DNA of 37,390 nucleotides, taken from an uncultured Clostridia bacterium. GTDB taxonomy: Bacteria; Bacillota; Clostridia; Christensenellales; UBA1242. Location of the stretch: NCBI GenBank assembly GCA_944349535.1, contig CALVNA010000005.1, positions 1-37,390 on the forward strand, given 5' to 3'. The translations under genes were made by a program, and so were the position numbers. Within the stretch, counting starts at the first letter, position 1. Each line of letters starts with the position of its first letter. The notes beneath the pieces are model-generated. The model ran no database searches. It was given only the letters and a program-made list of their open reading frames with translations, and was not told the DNA's origin. Below are positions 15,671-24,620 of the stretch, in pieces.

Positions 15671-17598
15671 ACAAAATAAATGTGCTTGATTCAAAGGTTT
15701 ACAATCGCATAAGTGCTGGAGAAGTTGTTGAACGACCTGCTTCAATTGTCAAGGAACTTGTTGAAAACAGCTTGGATGCAGGTGCAAAAAACATAACTAT
15801 TGAAATTGAAGAAGGTGGCAAAAGAAACATCACTGTTTCAGATGATGGAAGTGGTATTGCAAAAGAAGATTTGCCGCTTGCCTTTATGCCTCATGCAACC
15901 AGCAAAATCAAATCTGTTGAAGATCTTGACAATATTGTCAGCTTGGGTTTTCGTGGTGAAGCTTTGGCAAGTATATCTTCTGTTTGTCAAGTTGTTTTGT
16001 CTTCAAAAACCAAGGATAACGCTGAAGGCTATTCCATCACAGTTGATGGGGGATTGCTTGGACAAACAACAGAGATTGCTCGCAGCATGGGCACAACAAT
16101 AAGTTGCAGCAATTTGTTTTATAACACGCCAGTTAGGGCAAAATTTTTGAAGAAAACAAAAACTGAAGAAAGCGAAATAACTCATCTTGTTGAAAAATTT
16201 ATGCTATCTCATAGTGATGTTTGCTTCAAATATTTTGTCGATGGAAAACTTGTTTACAACACAACATCTTGTAGTATGCAAGACATAATATATACGATAT
16301 ATGGGCAAGAAGTTTACAACAGCTTACTTCCAGTTTCACTTGAAGAAAATGGATATTCTCTTTCTGGCTTTGTAAGCAAACCATCGTATTCAAAGTCAAA
16401 TCGTTCTTGTCAATCATTTTTTGTAAACGAACGTTATGTTGAAAATTATATCGTTTCTTCTGCTGTTCAAAGTGTGTTTGAAAATTTCTTAATGAAGGGC
16501 AGGTTTCCGTTTTTTGTATTAAATTTATCTCTTCCAACAGACTGTGTTGATGTCAATGTTCATCCTTCAAAAAAAGAAGTCAAATTTGAAAATCCAAACT
16601 ATGTTTTTTCGCTTGTTCGCAGAGCTGTTGAAAACGCACTTTTGCAAGATGACCAAGTCAGCAAATTTATTTCAGGTGAGCAAACAAAGGATGAATTTGT
16701 CAGAAAAACTATTATCCCTCACTATGACACTGAGTTTGGCAAAAAGCCGATTTTTGACCAGCCTTTGCAAAGCAATCAAGGGCAAAGTTATGCTGGCGAT
16801 GCGGTAACTTTGATCAACAAAGAAGTAGAAATTGACTCATCACTTAGCACTGAAAAAGTGCCAAACAGCAAGTTGCCAGATTTTGCCAATATTCAACTTG
16901 AAGAAAGAGAAGTGCCTGCCAATAGCAAAAACAATGTGGTCTTTTTTGATCAAGATGACACGCATTTTTTAAGTCAGATCAAAGCTAGGCAAGAAAAAGA
17001 GCAAACTTCAAAATTCATCCAGGCAAATGTTCGACAGGAGATGAAAATTTTAGGCACGATTTTTAAAACCTATATTGCCATTGAATTTGATGATAACTTA
17101 TATTTTATCGATCAACACGCAGCGCATGAAAGACTTTTGTATGACAAGCTGGTTCAAAAAGTGGATGGCAACAGTGTGGCGACACAACAGCTTTTAGTCC
17201 CTTACACTTTCACAGTAAGTTCAAAAGAGCTTGAGTCTTTAAGTCAAATGCTTGGACAGTTAAGGCAACTTGGTTTTGCAATCGAAGAAAATGGTTTCGA
17301 AATTTCAATTTCGGCAGTGCCTGCTATACTTTCAGATATTTCGCTTGACAGCTTTGCAAACGAGATTGTTAAAGAAGGTTTGCAGTGGGATAAAAAACGT
17401 AGCGATTTTGTGCATGACAAACTTTGTCAATCAGCTTGCAAACACGCCATCAAAGCAGGAGATTCAATCACTTTAGATGAATGTGCTTATATTATCGAGC
17501 AAGTTCGTAAGGGAGTTATGTTATGTCCGCATGGCAGACCGATAACTCTTGTCATATCAAAAAAAGAATTTGAAAAAATGTTTAAAAGGATAGTTTAG
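15667..17598 (+). CDS. mutL: DNA mismatch repair protein MutL (endonuclease type)
   Basis: 643 residues. It couples mismatch recognition by MutS to strand incision. The N-terminal GHKL ATPase has ELVENSLDAGA, VSDDGSGI and LGFRGEALASI. After a variable linker (about 330-440) the C-terminal dimerisation/endonuclease domain carries DQHAAHERLLYDKL (first Asp at 482), SACKHAIKAGD and the final CPHGRP. These are the metal-site motifs of nicking MutL proteins, as in organisms without MutH. The last acidic residue of the first motif is Asp instead of the usual Glu, a conservative change. ATGA overlap with mutS; the stop overlaps miaA by one base. Confidence 0.97.
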   Translation: MNKINVLDSKVYNRISAGEVVERPASIVKELVENSLDAGAKNITIEIEEGGKRNITVSDDGSGIAKEDLPLAFMPHATSKIKSVEDLDNIVSLGFRGEALASISSVCQVVLSSKTKDNAEGYSITVDGGLLGQTTEIARSMGTTISCSNLFYNTPVRAKFLKKTKTEESEITHLVEKFMLSHSDVCFKYFVDGKLVYNTTSCSMQDIIYTIYGQEVYNSLLPVSLEENGYSLSGFVSKPSYSKSNRSCQSFFVNERYVENYIVSSAVQSVFENFLMKGRFPFFVLNLSLPTDCVDVNVHPSKKEVKFENPNYVFSLVRRAVENALLQDDQVSKFISGEQTKDEFVRKTIIPHYDTEFGKKPIFDQPLQSNQGQSYAGDAVTLINKEVEIDSSLSTEKVPNSKLPDFANIQLEEREVPANSKNNVVFFDQDDTHFLSQIKARQEKEQTSKFIQANVRQEMKILGTIFKTYIAIEFDDNLYFIDQHAAHERLLYDKLVQKVDGNSVATQQLLVPYTFTVSSKELESLSQMLGQLRQLGFAIEENGFEISISAVPAILSDISLDSFANEIVKEGLQWDKKRSDFVHDKLCQSACKHAIKAGDSITLDECAYIIEQVRKGVMLCPHGRPITLVISKKEFEKMFKRIV

Positions 17599-18497
17599 TG
17601 AAATCAAAAGTTGTTGCAATTATTGGCCCAACCGCTGTGGGAAAATCTAAAATTGGAATTGATGTTGCCAAAGCATTTAATGGCGAAATCATTTCTGCTG
17701 ATTCTATTGCGGTGTTCAAGGAGTTTAATATCGGTTCAGCAAAAATTATGCCAAAACAAATGCAAGGGGTTAAACACTATGGCATTGACATCGTTTCGCC
17801 TTCAGAGCAATTTTCAACATTTGATTTTGTTGTCATGGCAAAAAAAGCTATCAAAAAAATTCTTGACCAGGGCAAATTGCCGATAATTGTTGGCGGAACA
17901 GCTCTTTATGTGAAAGCTTTAATTGAAAATTATAATCTTGGCGGCAAGGTAGATATGAATTTGCGTGAAACTCTTACTAAACAACTTGAAGAAAAAGGAT
18001 TACCGTTTATGGCTGAAAGGCTTAAAAAAATTTTAGGTGAAGAAAGCAAAGAAATTGATTTAAAAAATCCTATAAGAGTTTTGAGAGCTTTAGAACTTGC
18101 CTTGTCAGGTCAAAACAAAACCAAAAATGAAAGTGAATACGATTGCAAAGTGTTTGCTTTAATCAAAGATAGACAAACGCTTTATAATGATATAAATGTA
18201 AGAGTCGATCAAATGTTTGCAAACGGTCTTGAAAGTGAAGTGAGGGCTTTATATAAAAAATATGGTGAAAACGCTCAACCTTTCAAAGCCATTGGCTATA
18301 AAGAATTTTTGCCTTATTTTAAAGGTCGATGCACAAAAGGAGACATGATAAATCTTATAAAACAACATTCAAGAAACTATGCAAAAAGGCAAATCACTTT
18401 TATAAAGTCTATGCAAAATGTTTGTTTTGTTGACGGAGAAAATGTTGAAGAGGCTGAACAACTTATTTTTGAGGAGATTGAAAAATGGAAAGCTTGA
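17598..18497 (+). CDS. miaA: tRNA dimethylallyltransferase MiaA
   Basis: 299 residues. It transfers a dimethylallyl group to A37 of tRNAs reading UNN codons, giving the substrate of MiaB. P-loop GPTAVGKS at 10-17, ISADSIAVFKEFNIGSAK (usual form ISADSMQVYRGMDIGTAK), GGTALYVKALI and the C-terminal IGYKEFLPYF and HSRNYAKRQITF segments are typical. Normally the motif has DSMQVY; here it is DSIAVF, so Met and Gln are changed. The start is GTG, overlapping the mutL TAG by one base, with AAAAGGA 9-15 nt upstream. hfq, often next to miaA, is not found here. Confidence 0.95.
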   Translation: MKSKVVAIIGPTAVGKSKIGIDVAKAFNGEIISADSIAVFKEFNIGSAKIMPKQMQGVKHYGIDIVSPSEQFSTFDFVVMAKKAIKKILDQGKLPIIVGGTALYVKALIENYNLGGKVDMNLRETLTKQLEEKGLPFMAERLKKILGEESKEIDLKNPIRVLRALELALSGQNKTKNESEYDCKVFALIKDRQTLYNDINVRVDQMFANGLESEVRALYKKYGENAQPFKAIGYKEFLPYFKGRCTKGDMINLIKQHSRNYAKRQITFIKSMQNVCFVDGENVEEAEQLIFEEIEKWKA

Positions 18498-19690
18498 ATA
18501 AGTATGAAAAAAATCTTGAAAGACAATTTAAAAAAATTGATGAGATTGCTCTTTTCAATCAAAAGAAAGTGCTTGATAGTTTTGCCGACTGCAAAATCAC
18601 AACTCAATGTTTTGCAGGCACAACTGGTTACGGCTATGACGACCAGGGAAGAGACAAACTTGCCAGTGTTTTTGCCAAAGTTTTTAAGACTGAAAAAGCA
18701 ATAGTTTCGCCACTTATCACTTGTGGCAGCCACGCAATTTCAATTGTTTTGTATGGGCTTTTAAGACCAGGCGACACCATTTTGTCGATAAGTGGGCAAC
18801 TTTATGACACATTGTATGACACCTTATTTGGCAAAGAAAATGGTTCTTTAGAAAACTTTGGGGTGAAATTTAAGCAAGTTGAGCTTGCAGAAAATAATTT
18901 TGATGAGAATGCAATTTTAAAAGCACTAAAAAAATATAAACCAAAGGTTGTTTTTGTTCAGCGCTCAAGGGGTTATACAAACAGAAAAGCTCTTTCAATC
19001 AAACAAATGGAAGAAATTTTTGCGGTGATAAAAAAATCAAAAAATCATCCTTTTATTGTTGTTGACAATTGCTACGGTGAGTTTGTTGAAGAAAAGGAGC
19101 CAACAGAGGTGGGGGCTGATGTGATAGTCGGCTCACTTATCAAAAATCCAGGCGGCGGATTAGCACCAACAGGGGCATATATCTGTGGCACAACAAAAGC
19201 GATTGATATGATTTCAACAAGATTTACATCACCTTCACTTATGCTTGAAGTTGGCTCTTTTGAAATGGGCTACAGGCTTTTTTATCAAGGGCTGTTTATG
19301 GCTCCACACACGGTTGCGCAAGCTCTGAAGGGTGCAATGCTTGTTGGCGAAGTGATGAAAGCTAAAGGCTTTAAAATTATTCCTTCAAATGATGAGCTTC
19401 CTGATGATATTATAAAATCAGTGATTTTCGATAGTGAAGAACAACTTGTAAAATTTGTTCAACTTGTTCAAAAGATTTCGCCGATTGATTCATTTATTGT
19501 TCCTTTACCTTGGGATATGCCTGGCTATCAAGACAAAGTGATTATGGCGGCAGGCACTTTTGTTTCTGGTGCGTCAATAGAGCTATCTTGCGACAGTCCA
19601 ATCAAAAAACCATACATCGCATATTTTCAAGGCGGACTGACTTATGAGCATATAAAAATTTTCGCACAAGAACTTGACAAATTATACTAA
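18485..19690 (+). CDS. PLP-dependent aluminium-resistance / methionine gamma-lyase family protein
   Basis: 401 residues, the length of this Cys/Met-metabolism-type fold-I family (B. subtilis YnbB group). The probable PLP lysine is Lys220 in VGSLIKNPGGGLAPTGAYI. VVDNCYGEFVEE (about 192-203) supplies the cofactor-ring Asp. TGYGYDDQGRD and PLITCGSHAISI are also characteristic. The family is annotated as aluminium resistance, and its members are often found next to miaA or hfq in Firmicutes, but the physiological substrate is not firmly known. GAGGAG (18471-18476) lies 8 nt before the ATG, inside the end of miaA (13-nt overlap), so it is the last gene of the miaB operon. No clear terminator follows. 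Confidence 0.88.
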   Translation: MESLNKYEKNLERQFKKIDEIALFNQKKVLDSFADCKITTQCFAGTTGYGYDDQGRDKLASVFAKVFKTEKAIVSPLITCGSHAISIVLYGLLRPGDTILSISGQLYDTLYDTLFGKENGSLENFGVKFKQVELAENNFDENAILKALKKYKPKVVFVQRSRGYTNRKALSIKQMEEIFAVIKKSKNHPFIVVDNCYGEFVEEKEPTEVGADVIVGSLIKNPGGGLAPTGAYICGTTKAIDMISTRFTSPSLMLEVGSFEMGYRLFYQGLFMAPHTVAQALKGAMLVGEVMKAKGFKIIPSNDELPDDIIKSVIFDSEEQLVKFVQLVQKISPIDSFIVPLPWDMPGYQDKVIMAAGTFVSGASIELSCDSPIKKPYIAYFQGGLTYEHIKIFAQELDKLY

Positions 19691-19742
19691 ACTTTTGAGC
19701 AACAACTTTGTTTTGAAAAAAGCACCAAATTTTTTAAAGCAC

Positions 19743-19771
19743 TTGCAATTTTTCTGATGTTGTAATATAAT
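19743..19771 (+). promoter_or_regulatory. Promoter giving a probable leaderless mRNA for the P-loop kinase-like gene
   Basis: TTGCAA (19743-19748), 17-nt spacer, TATAAT (19766-19771). The ATG at 19778 is 6 nt after the -10 box, where transcription normally begins. No Shine-Dalgarno sequence is present. Confidence 0.7.
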
Positions 19772-19777
19772 TGGCTT

Positions 19778-20332
19778 ATGAAATATAATGGTTTTGATTT
19801 TGAAGCCGTTATGGCAACCCCTGCTTGTGGCAAGTCATATTTATGTGATAAGTATCCAGATCTTTTTGTTGATGCTGATGAACTAAGGCTGAAACTTAAA
19901 TACATGGTGCCTGAACAATTGACAAGAGATCAACTTGAGTCAACAAAAGGGGAGAGATCTTTTCAAAGACAGTATCATGGCGACGAGCTTGACAAAAAAA
20001 TTTTTGAGCAGCTCGATAAATGCCGTGAAGAAGGAAAGACGATAATTGCCTCTCCGCATACAATTTTTCAAGATTATTTTGTAAGCCGCAATATCAAATA
20101 TTGTTTTGTTTATCCAAACAAAACCATGCAAGAAGAAATAGCAAGAAGAATGGTAGTTAGGGGAAATCCTGAATCGACTGTAAAAGAAAATTATGAGAAT
20201 TTTTATGAGTTTTACGCGTCAGACACAAAAGAAAGCTCTTCTGCTTTGCATTATGAGTTTGGGCAAGATGAGTTTTTGGAAGACATTTTAAAAAAATTTG
20301 GGTTTGATTTTAGCAAAAAGCCTTTGTCTTAG
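19778..20332 (+). CDS. Small P-loop nucleotide kinase-like protein
   Basis: 184 residues, cytoplasmic. A Walker A-like loop ATPACGKS (13-20) is followed by FVDADELRLKLKY, a usual substrate-binding segment of small nucleoside or nucleotide kinases. KTIIASPHTIFQDYF and the arginine-bearing RRMVVRGNPESTVKEN (about 123-138) resemble the core and lid of that fold. The first glycine of the classical GxxxxGK[ST] is Ala. Phage-type deoxynucleotide kinases and polynucleotide kinases share this arrangement, so the substrate is open. The gene has its own promoter and terminator and no Shine-Dalgarno sequence. The start is fixed by the promoter position and by the lack of earlier in-frame starts. Confidence 0.7.
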   Translation: MKYNGFDFEAVMATPACGKSYLCDKYPDLFVDADELRLKLKYMVPEQLTRDQLESTKGERSFQRQYHGDELDKKIFEQLDKCREEGKTIIASPHTIFQDYFVSRNIKYCFVYPNKTMQEEIARRMVVRGNPESTVKENYENFYEFYASDTKESSSALHYEFGQDEFLEDILKKFGFDFSKKPLS

Positions 20333-20345
20333 ATAAAGGTTTTTT
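20321..20345 (+). terminator. Rho-independent terminator overlapping the kinase stop codon
   Basis: An 8-bp stem CCTTTGTC / GATAAAGG (one G-T pair) with loop TTA and six T. The stop TAG lies inside the hairpin. Confidence 0.75.
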
Positions 20346-20409
20346 GTTTGGCCAACATTCTTTTGGTTTGAATTGTTCTTTTTTTTTAAAGTTATCATAA
20401 ATATAAAGT

Positions 20410-21021
20410 ATGAAAAACAAAATGCGACAATTTTCGCCGGTTAAAGATTTTATATTTGAGAGCGTAAGGTTTCATAAACTGAAAGCGTTGATTATTCTTA
20501 CTTGTTGTTTGCTATTGTTTTTAACAGGAGTCATAGTTGCTTGCAAAACGGGAACAAACAATCCGGATAATATTTTTGGCTTTGCCTTAAAAGAAGGCTC
20601 TTTTCAAATAATAACTTCATCATTTTTTACAAGGCTTTTGTCTTCACTTTTGATTATGCTGTTGCTATTTGTCTTTTCTTTGAACAGGTTTCTGTTTCCT
20701 TTGGGACTGATTTTGCTTGCCTATAGAAACTATCTTTTAGGACTCAACATTTGCTTTATGATAATCATTTATGGTTTTTCAGGGGCAATTTTGTCAATCT
20801 TCATCATACTGCCTTGTCATCTTGTTTGCTTGGCGGCATTGTCATTATTTTATATTATTGCCATAAGAACAAGACAAGATTATTGCAATTTTGGGGGATA
20901 CAGATTCTCAAAACAAAGACTTTTTATCTTGTTAGGATTTTTTATTGCAATTTTTTTGATATGTCTTATTGAATCAATTTTGCTTGCAATTTTAAGTGTA
21001 AATGTGATATTGGTCATTTAA
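20410..21021 (+). CDS. SpoIIM-like multi-pass membrane protein
   Basis: 203 residues with about five membrane helices (roughly 26-46, 70-95, 98-118, 120-150 and 170-200). The length, helix layout and place just before a DacF-like gene fit stage II sporulation protein M, part of the SpoIIDMP peptidoglycan-remodelling machine used in engulfment. The short loop NIFGFALKEGSFQII between helices 1 and 2 and the C-terminal ESILLAILS are compatible with that family, but I find no diagnostic motif. No Shine-Dalgarno sequence precedes the ATG. A weak TATCAT at 20393-20398 is the only nearby -10 candidate; a sporulation sigma factor may drive it. Confidence 0.55.
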   Translation: MKNKMRQFSPVKDFIFESVRFHKLKALIILTCCLLLFLTGVIVACKTGTNNPDNIFGFALKEGSFQIITSSFFTRLLSSLLIMLLLFVFSLNRFLFPLGLILLAYRNYLLGLNICFMIIIYGFSGAILSIFIILPCHLVCLAALSLFYIIAIRTRQDYCNFGGYRFSKQRLFILLGFFIAIFLICLIESILLAILSVNVILVI

Positions 21022-21079
21022 CAGGTGCATAGAAAACTCTTTTTTGCTTAAACTAGTGCATGAAAAGGAGTTTTTTGTT

Positions 21080-22231
21080 ATGAAAAGATTTATCATATTT
21101 AGTATTATGTTATGCATACTAGCCACAACATTTTGTGCTAGTCTGCAATCTGCAACTTTTGCAGAGACTGCTGTTGACTTAAGCAGCAAATCAGCCTGCC
21201 TTGTGGATTTTGCTTCTGGAGATGTGCTTTACGAAAAAGATGCAACGGTTCATTTGCCAGTTGCGAGCATGGTAAAAATGATGACCATTCTTCTTACGCT
21301 TGAAGAATATGAAAAGGGTAATTTGACTGATGAGACAATGATTTCGACAACCGAAAACGCCTCTTCGATGGGTGGAAGCCAAGTGTTTATTGACCCATAT
21401 GTTGAATACTCAGCAAAAGATATGCTTAAGAGTGTGATTATGGCTTCAGCAAATGATGCTTCTGTTGCACTTGCTGAGCATATCAGTGGAAGTGAAGAAA
21501 ATTTTGTTGTCAAAATGAATGAGAAAGCACAAGAACTTGGCATGAATGATACGAATTACGTCAATTGCACAGGCTTGCCTGCTCCAGAGCAATATTCTTG
21601 CGCAAGAGACAGCGCAATAGTGCTTAAAGAAGTTTCAAAATTTGATAAGTACCATGAATTTTCAACTATTTGGATGGATGAACTTGTGCATCCTTCAGGC
21701 AGAAAGACCGAACTTGTAAACACCAACAGACTTGTGAGATATTACGAAGGATGTGATGGCGGAAAAACAGGTTCAACAAATGAGGCTGGATGTTGTTTGG
21801 CAGCCACTGCAAAACGAAACAATATGCGATTGATCTCTGTGGTTATTGGAGCTCAAAACAGTCAAACCAGGTTTAACGAGTGTTCAAAACTTTTTAACTA
21901 TGGTTTTGCAAACTTTGAAAACAAATGTTTGCTTGATTCAAACAAAGCAATCAAAAATGTGGCTGTAAATAAAGGGAAAATTGAAAATGCAGAGATTTTT
22001 GCTTGTGAAGATTTCAGTATAACAACAAGAAAAGGAGTTCAAACTGAACTGGATATCAGCTATCAATTACCAGAAAAACTTAACGCCCCAACAAAAGCTG
22101 GGCAGGTTATCGGCAAAGCGGTGATTTCAAAAGAAGGTGTTGTCATAAAAGAAATTGATTTGACAGTTAAAACAGACATTCAGCCACTTTCATTTAAAGA
22201 TTGTTTTGACAGAGTTGTAACAGCTTGGTAA
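21080..22231 (+). CDS. D-alanyl-D-alanine carboxypeptidase (DacF/PBP5 type)
   Basis: 383 residues. A secreted serine peptidase that trims the terminal D-Ala from peptidoglycan stem peptides. A signal peptide (1-28, likely cleavage after SATFA) precedes the S11 domain. Active-site motifs: SMVK with Ser63 and Lys66, SAN at 123-125 and KTG at 229-231. A C-terminal beta-rich PBP5_C-like domain (about 290-375) ends in a short, probably amphipathic helix used for membrane attachment. The ATG at 21080 follows AAAAGGAG by 9 nt; the longer in-frame start at 21044 would bury the signal peptide and has no binding site. dacF near scpA-scpB is a common clostridial layout, which favours DacF, but DacA or DacB is possible. 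Confidence 0.92.
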   Translation: MKRFIIFSIMLCILATTFCASLQSATFAETAVDLSSKSACLVDFASGDVLYEKDATVHLPVASMVKMMTILLTLEEYEKGNLTDETMISTTENASSMGGSQVFIDPYVEYSAKDMLKSVIMASANDASVALAEHISGSEENFVVKMNEKAQELGMNDTNYVNCTGLPAPEQYSCARDSAIVLKEVSKFDKYHEFSTIWMDELVHPSGRKTELVNTNRLVRYYEGCDGGKTGSTNEAGCCLAATAKRNNMRLISVVIGAQNSQTRFNECSKLFNYGFANFENKCLLDSNKAIKNVAVNKGKIENAEIFACEDFSITTRKGVQTELDISYQLPEKLNAPTKAGQVIGKAVISKEGVVIKEIDLTVKTDIQPLSFKDCFDRVVTAW

Positions 22232-22241
22232 ACAAAAATTA

Positions 22242-22270
22242 AACAAGAAGGAGTTCCTTCTTGTTTTTTT
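22242..22270 (+). terminator. Rho-independent terminator after the carboxypeptidase gene
   Basis: A near-perfect long stem AACAAGAAGG / CCTTCTTGTT with a 4-nt loop, followed by a T tract. Confidence 0.88.
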
Positions 22271-22323
22271 GCTGCAGAAAGATAAAGAATTTATATTATT
22301 TTTATATGAATATAATTTTTGCT

Positions 22324-22351
22324 TTGATTTTTCGACAATATTTGCTATTAT
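22324..22351 (+). promoter_or_regulatory. Putative extended -10 promoter of the BIG2 protein gene
   Basis: TTGATT (22324-22329), 16-nt spacer, TATTAT (22346-22351) preceded by TGC, i.e. an extended -10. The transcript would start near 22358, just before the ribosome binding site at 22363-22369. Confidence 0.5.
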
Positions 22352-22376
22352 ACAACAGGAAAAGCGGAGAAATAAA

Positions 22377-23012
22377 TTGACAGAAACAAAGAAAAAGAGA
22401 ATTATTTTGCTTTCAGCTATAGCTTTGCTTTTGGCAAGCATTGTTGTGCTTGTTATATATTTTTGTATGTTTAGACCAAAAACTCAAAGCAGCGATGTGT
22501 TCACTATCAACTGTCCTAATCTTGAAATGACAGTGGGGCAGACAAGCCCGCTGCCGATTAAAATGTCTTATGAAGATGCTGAGCTCAGTTTTCAGATTGA
22601 TGACGGAAGCATTGCTGTGATAAGTGATGGGAGCATAACCGCACTAAAAGCAGGCGTTACAAAAGTCAAGGTTGATGCCAGCTATCAAAACAAACAAGCC
22701 TCATGCAGTTTTTCAGTTTCTGTCAGTCGTCAGTCTTTTTCTTGCCGCTTGACTGAAAATGCTGATTGCAAAATTTTTAATGATCAAATCTTTTTGACCA
22801 GCTCTTCTTGTCAATTTTCGCTTCAGCTTTATGATGAATTTGACAACTTGATTTTGAATCCTCTTGTTGAAGCTTCGGTTTCTGATAATGAGAACATGAT
22901 GATTGAAAAACTTCCTTTTGGTTTTCTGCTTTCGGCAAGTAAAGATGGTTTTGTAACTTTCAACTTTTACCAGCTTGATTTTTCAATAACTTTTGAAGTG
23001 ATTGCGCTTTAA
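22377..23012 (+). CDS. Membrane-anchored protein with a bacterial Ig-like (BIG2) domain
   Basis: 211 residues. A basic N-terminus (TETKKKR) is followed by one membrane helix (about 8-31), so the rest faces the outside. Residues 45-115 match the BIG2 pattern: LEMTVGQTSPLPIKMSYEDA, then SIAVISDGSITALKAGVTKVKV. Such domains usually bind surface sugars or act as spacers. The second half is Ser/Phe-rich with several cysteines and is not recognised. I chose TTG at 22377 because GCGGAGA lies 7 nt upstream and the chain then begins with an ordinary anchor; the longer frame from 22269 would start inside a terminator. Function unknown. Confidence 0.7.
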   Translation: MTETKKKRIILLSAIALLLASIVVLVIYFCMFRPKTQSSDVFTINCPNLEMTVGQTSPLPIKMSYEDAELSFQIDDGSIAVISDGSITALKAGVTKVKVDASYQNKQASCSFSVSVSRQSFSCRLTENADCKIFNDQIFLTSSSCQFSLQLYDEFDNLILNPLVEASVSDNENMMIEKLPFGFLLSASKDGFVTFNFYQLDFSITFEVIAL

Positions 23013-23098
23013 AATGCTTGCTATTTTGGCTGAAAAATATTATACTTAAACTGTGAAAAACAAAAGTCGAACAAAACTCAGATAGGAGATTTTTTGCT

Positions 23099-23866
23099 AT
23101 GGAAGAAAAACAATCAGAAGTGCTTGCAACAGAACAAATGAGTTTTGTTGATGATAAATATAGATTTAAACTTGACAACTTTGAAGGTCCGCTAGACCTG
23201 CTCTTGCATTTGATCAAAGATGCCAAAATGGATATAATGACAGTTAAGCTTGCTGATATAACTGAACAATATCTTGAATATATGAAAGACCTTGATTCTA
23301 TTGATATGGACAGGGCAAGTGAGTTTATCACAGTGGCGGCAACACTTATTGAAATCAAATCAAAACATTTGCTGCCTGTTGAGCAAGATGATGATGTGGA
23401 TGAAGAAGACAGTGAAGCGCTTTTGCTTGAAAGGCTAAAAGAATATGAGCTGTTCAAAGAGACTGGTAAAAGACTAAAAGAAATTGAAGATATAAACAAG
23501 CTTTATCGAATGCCAGGAAAAGAAACTGAAAAAGTCAAAATTGTGATCAAAGACATGGTTTTAGACAAATTGCTTGACGCCTTTGCAAATTTGCTGGCAA
23601 AAGCTCAAGCTCGAGGCGAAGACAAACCTGAGCCTAAAAAAATTGTTAAAGATCGTTTTACCGTGGCAGAAAAAATTGTTTCAATACGTTCTTATGCAAG
23701 AGAGCATAAACGCTTTCCATTTGAAGAAATTTACACGCCAGATATGACAAAGAGTGAGATGATAAATGTGTTTCTTGCACTTTTAGAGCTTTTAAAATTG
23801 CAGGCGGTTAGGGTTGAACAGGCAGGCATCTTCAAGCAAATCAATATTATTTCAAACGAGGTTTAA
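23099..23866 (+). CDS. scpA: Segregation and condensation protein ScpA
   Basis: 255 residues. The kleisin subunit that bridges the two SMC heads and binds ScpB, forming the bacterial condensin that compacts and separates chromosomes. The N-terminal motif FKLDNFEGPLDLLLHLIKDAKMDIMTVKLADITEQYLEYM is characteristic, followed by an acidic middle (EQDDDVDEEDSEALL) and the C-terminal winged-helix segment FPFEEIYTPDMTKSEMINVFLALLELLKL. A tail of about 20 residues precedes the motif. AGGAGA precedes the ATG. scpB starts 2 nt after the stop. The SMC partner is encoded about 11 kb downstream. Confidence 0.96.
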   Translation: MEEKQSEVLATEQMSFVDDKYRFKLDNFEGPLDLLLHLIKDAKMDIMTVKLADITEQYLEYMKDLDSIDMDRASEFITVAATLIEIKSKHLLPVEQDDDVDEEDSEALLLERLKEYELFKETGKRLKEIEDINKLYRMPGKETEKVKIVIKDMVLDKLLDAFANLLAKAQARGEDKPEPKKIVKDRFTVAEKIVSIRSYAREHKRFPFEEIYTPDMTKSEMINVFLALLELLKLQAVRVEQAGIFKQINIISNEV

Positions 23867-23868
23867 TT

Positions 23869-24546
23869 ATGAGCACAATCGACACAGCATACAATTTGAA
23901 AGAAGTTCTCTATTCCATTCTGTTTGTTGCAGGTGATGGAATTGAAAAGTCTTTTATTGCTGACAAATTACAAGTCAGTCAAAAAGAGCTTGACAAGGCA
24001 ATAGAGCAGCTGAAACAAGAACTCAGCGGAGATAAAGGTGTGCATTTGATTGAATATAAAAACAAAATCCAACTTGCATCAAACCCAAACTATGCAAGCT
24101 ATATATCTGATGTGCTCAATCCAATCAGAGAAAAATCTTTGACACGAGCAGCTCTTGAAACCCTTGCAATAATTGCTTACAAACAGCCAATCACCAAGCT
24201 TGAAGTGGAGGACATCAGAAGGGTGAACTCTGACTATGCAGTGCAAATTTTGGTGGATCAAAACATGATCGAAGTTGTTGGAAGAAAAGATGCTGTCGGT
24301 AAGCCACTTTTGTTTGGAACAACCGAGAGTTTTTTGAAAAGATTCAATTTAAAAGATATCAGCCAGCTGCCTGACTATGAAGAACTTTTAGAGCGCATCA
24401 AAACAATCAGACAGGAAGAAGATCAGGAAAAACAAGACACGCTTTTCAAAAACGTTGATGGAATTGAATTTGAAGAAGATTTGCCTGACTTTTTGAAAGG
24501 TGAAGATGTGCAAACTATTTCAGCTGATGACGGAACTATCGCGTGA
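23869..24546 (+). CDS. scpB: Segregation and condensation protein ScpB
   Basis: 225 residues. It dimerises and binds ScpA in the SMC condensin complex. Two winged-helix domains are visible: the first covers residues 8-80 and the second contains SLTRAALETLAIIAYKQPITKLEVEDIRRVNSDYAVQ, the family's signature region, followed by GRKDAVGKPLLFGTTESFLKRF. An acidic C-terminal tail of about 50 residues is present. It is co-transcribed with scpA and ends at a strong terminator. Confidence 0.96.
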   Translation: MSTIDTAYNLKEVLYSILFVAGDGIEKSFIADKLQVSQKELDKAIEQLKQELSGDKGVHLIEYKNKIQLASNPNYASYISDVLNPIREKSLTRAALETLAIIAYKQPITKLEVEDIRRVNSDYAVQILVDQNMIEVVGRKDAVGKPLLFGTTESFLKRFNLKDISQLPDYEELLERIKTIRQEEDQEKQDTLFKNVDGIEFEEDLPDFLKGEDVQTISADDGTIA

Positions 24547-24552
24547 GAAATC

Positions 24553-24576
24553 AGAGCCTTGCAAGGCTCTTTTTTT
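24553..24576 (+). terminator. Rho-independent terminator of scpA-scpB
   Basis: Palindrome AGAGCC-TTGCAA-GGCTCT followed by seven T. Confidence 0.88.
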
Positions 24577-24620
24577 ATAACAAATAGCATAAAAGACAGA
24601 AGAAAATAATAATATGTTTT

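Noticed and set aside
23018..23045. Promoter TTGCTA-N16-TTATAC before scpA
   Set aside because: Both hexamers are weak matches; I cannot separate it from AT-rich background.
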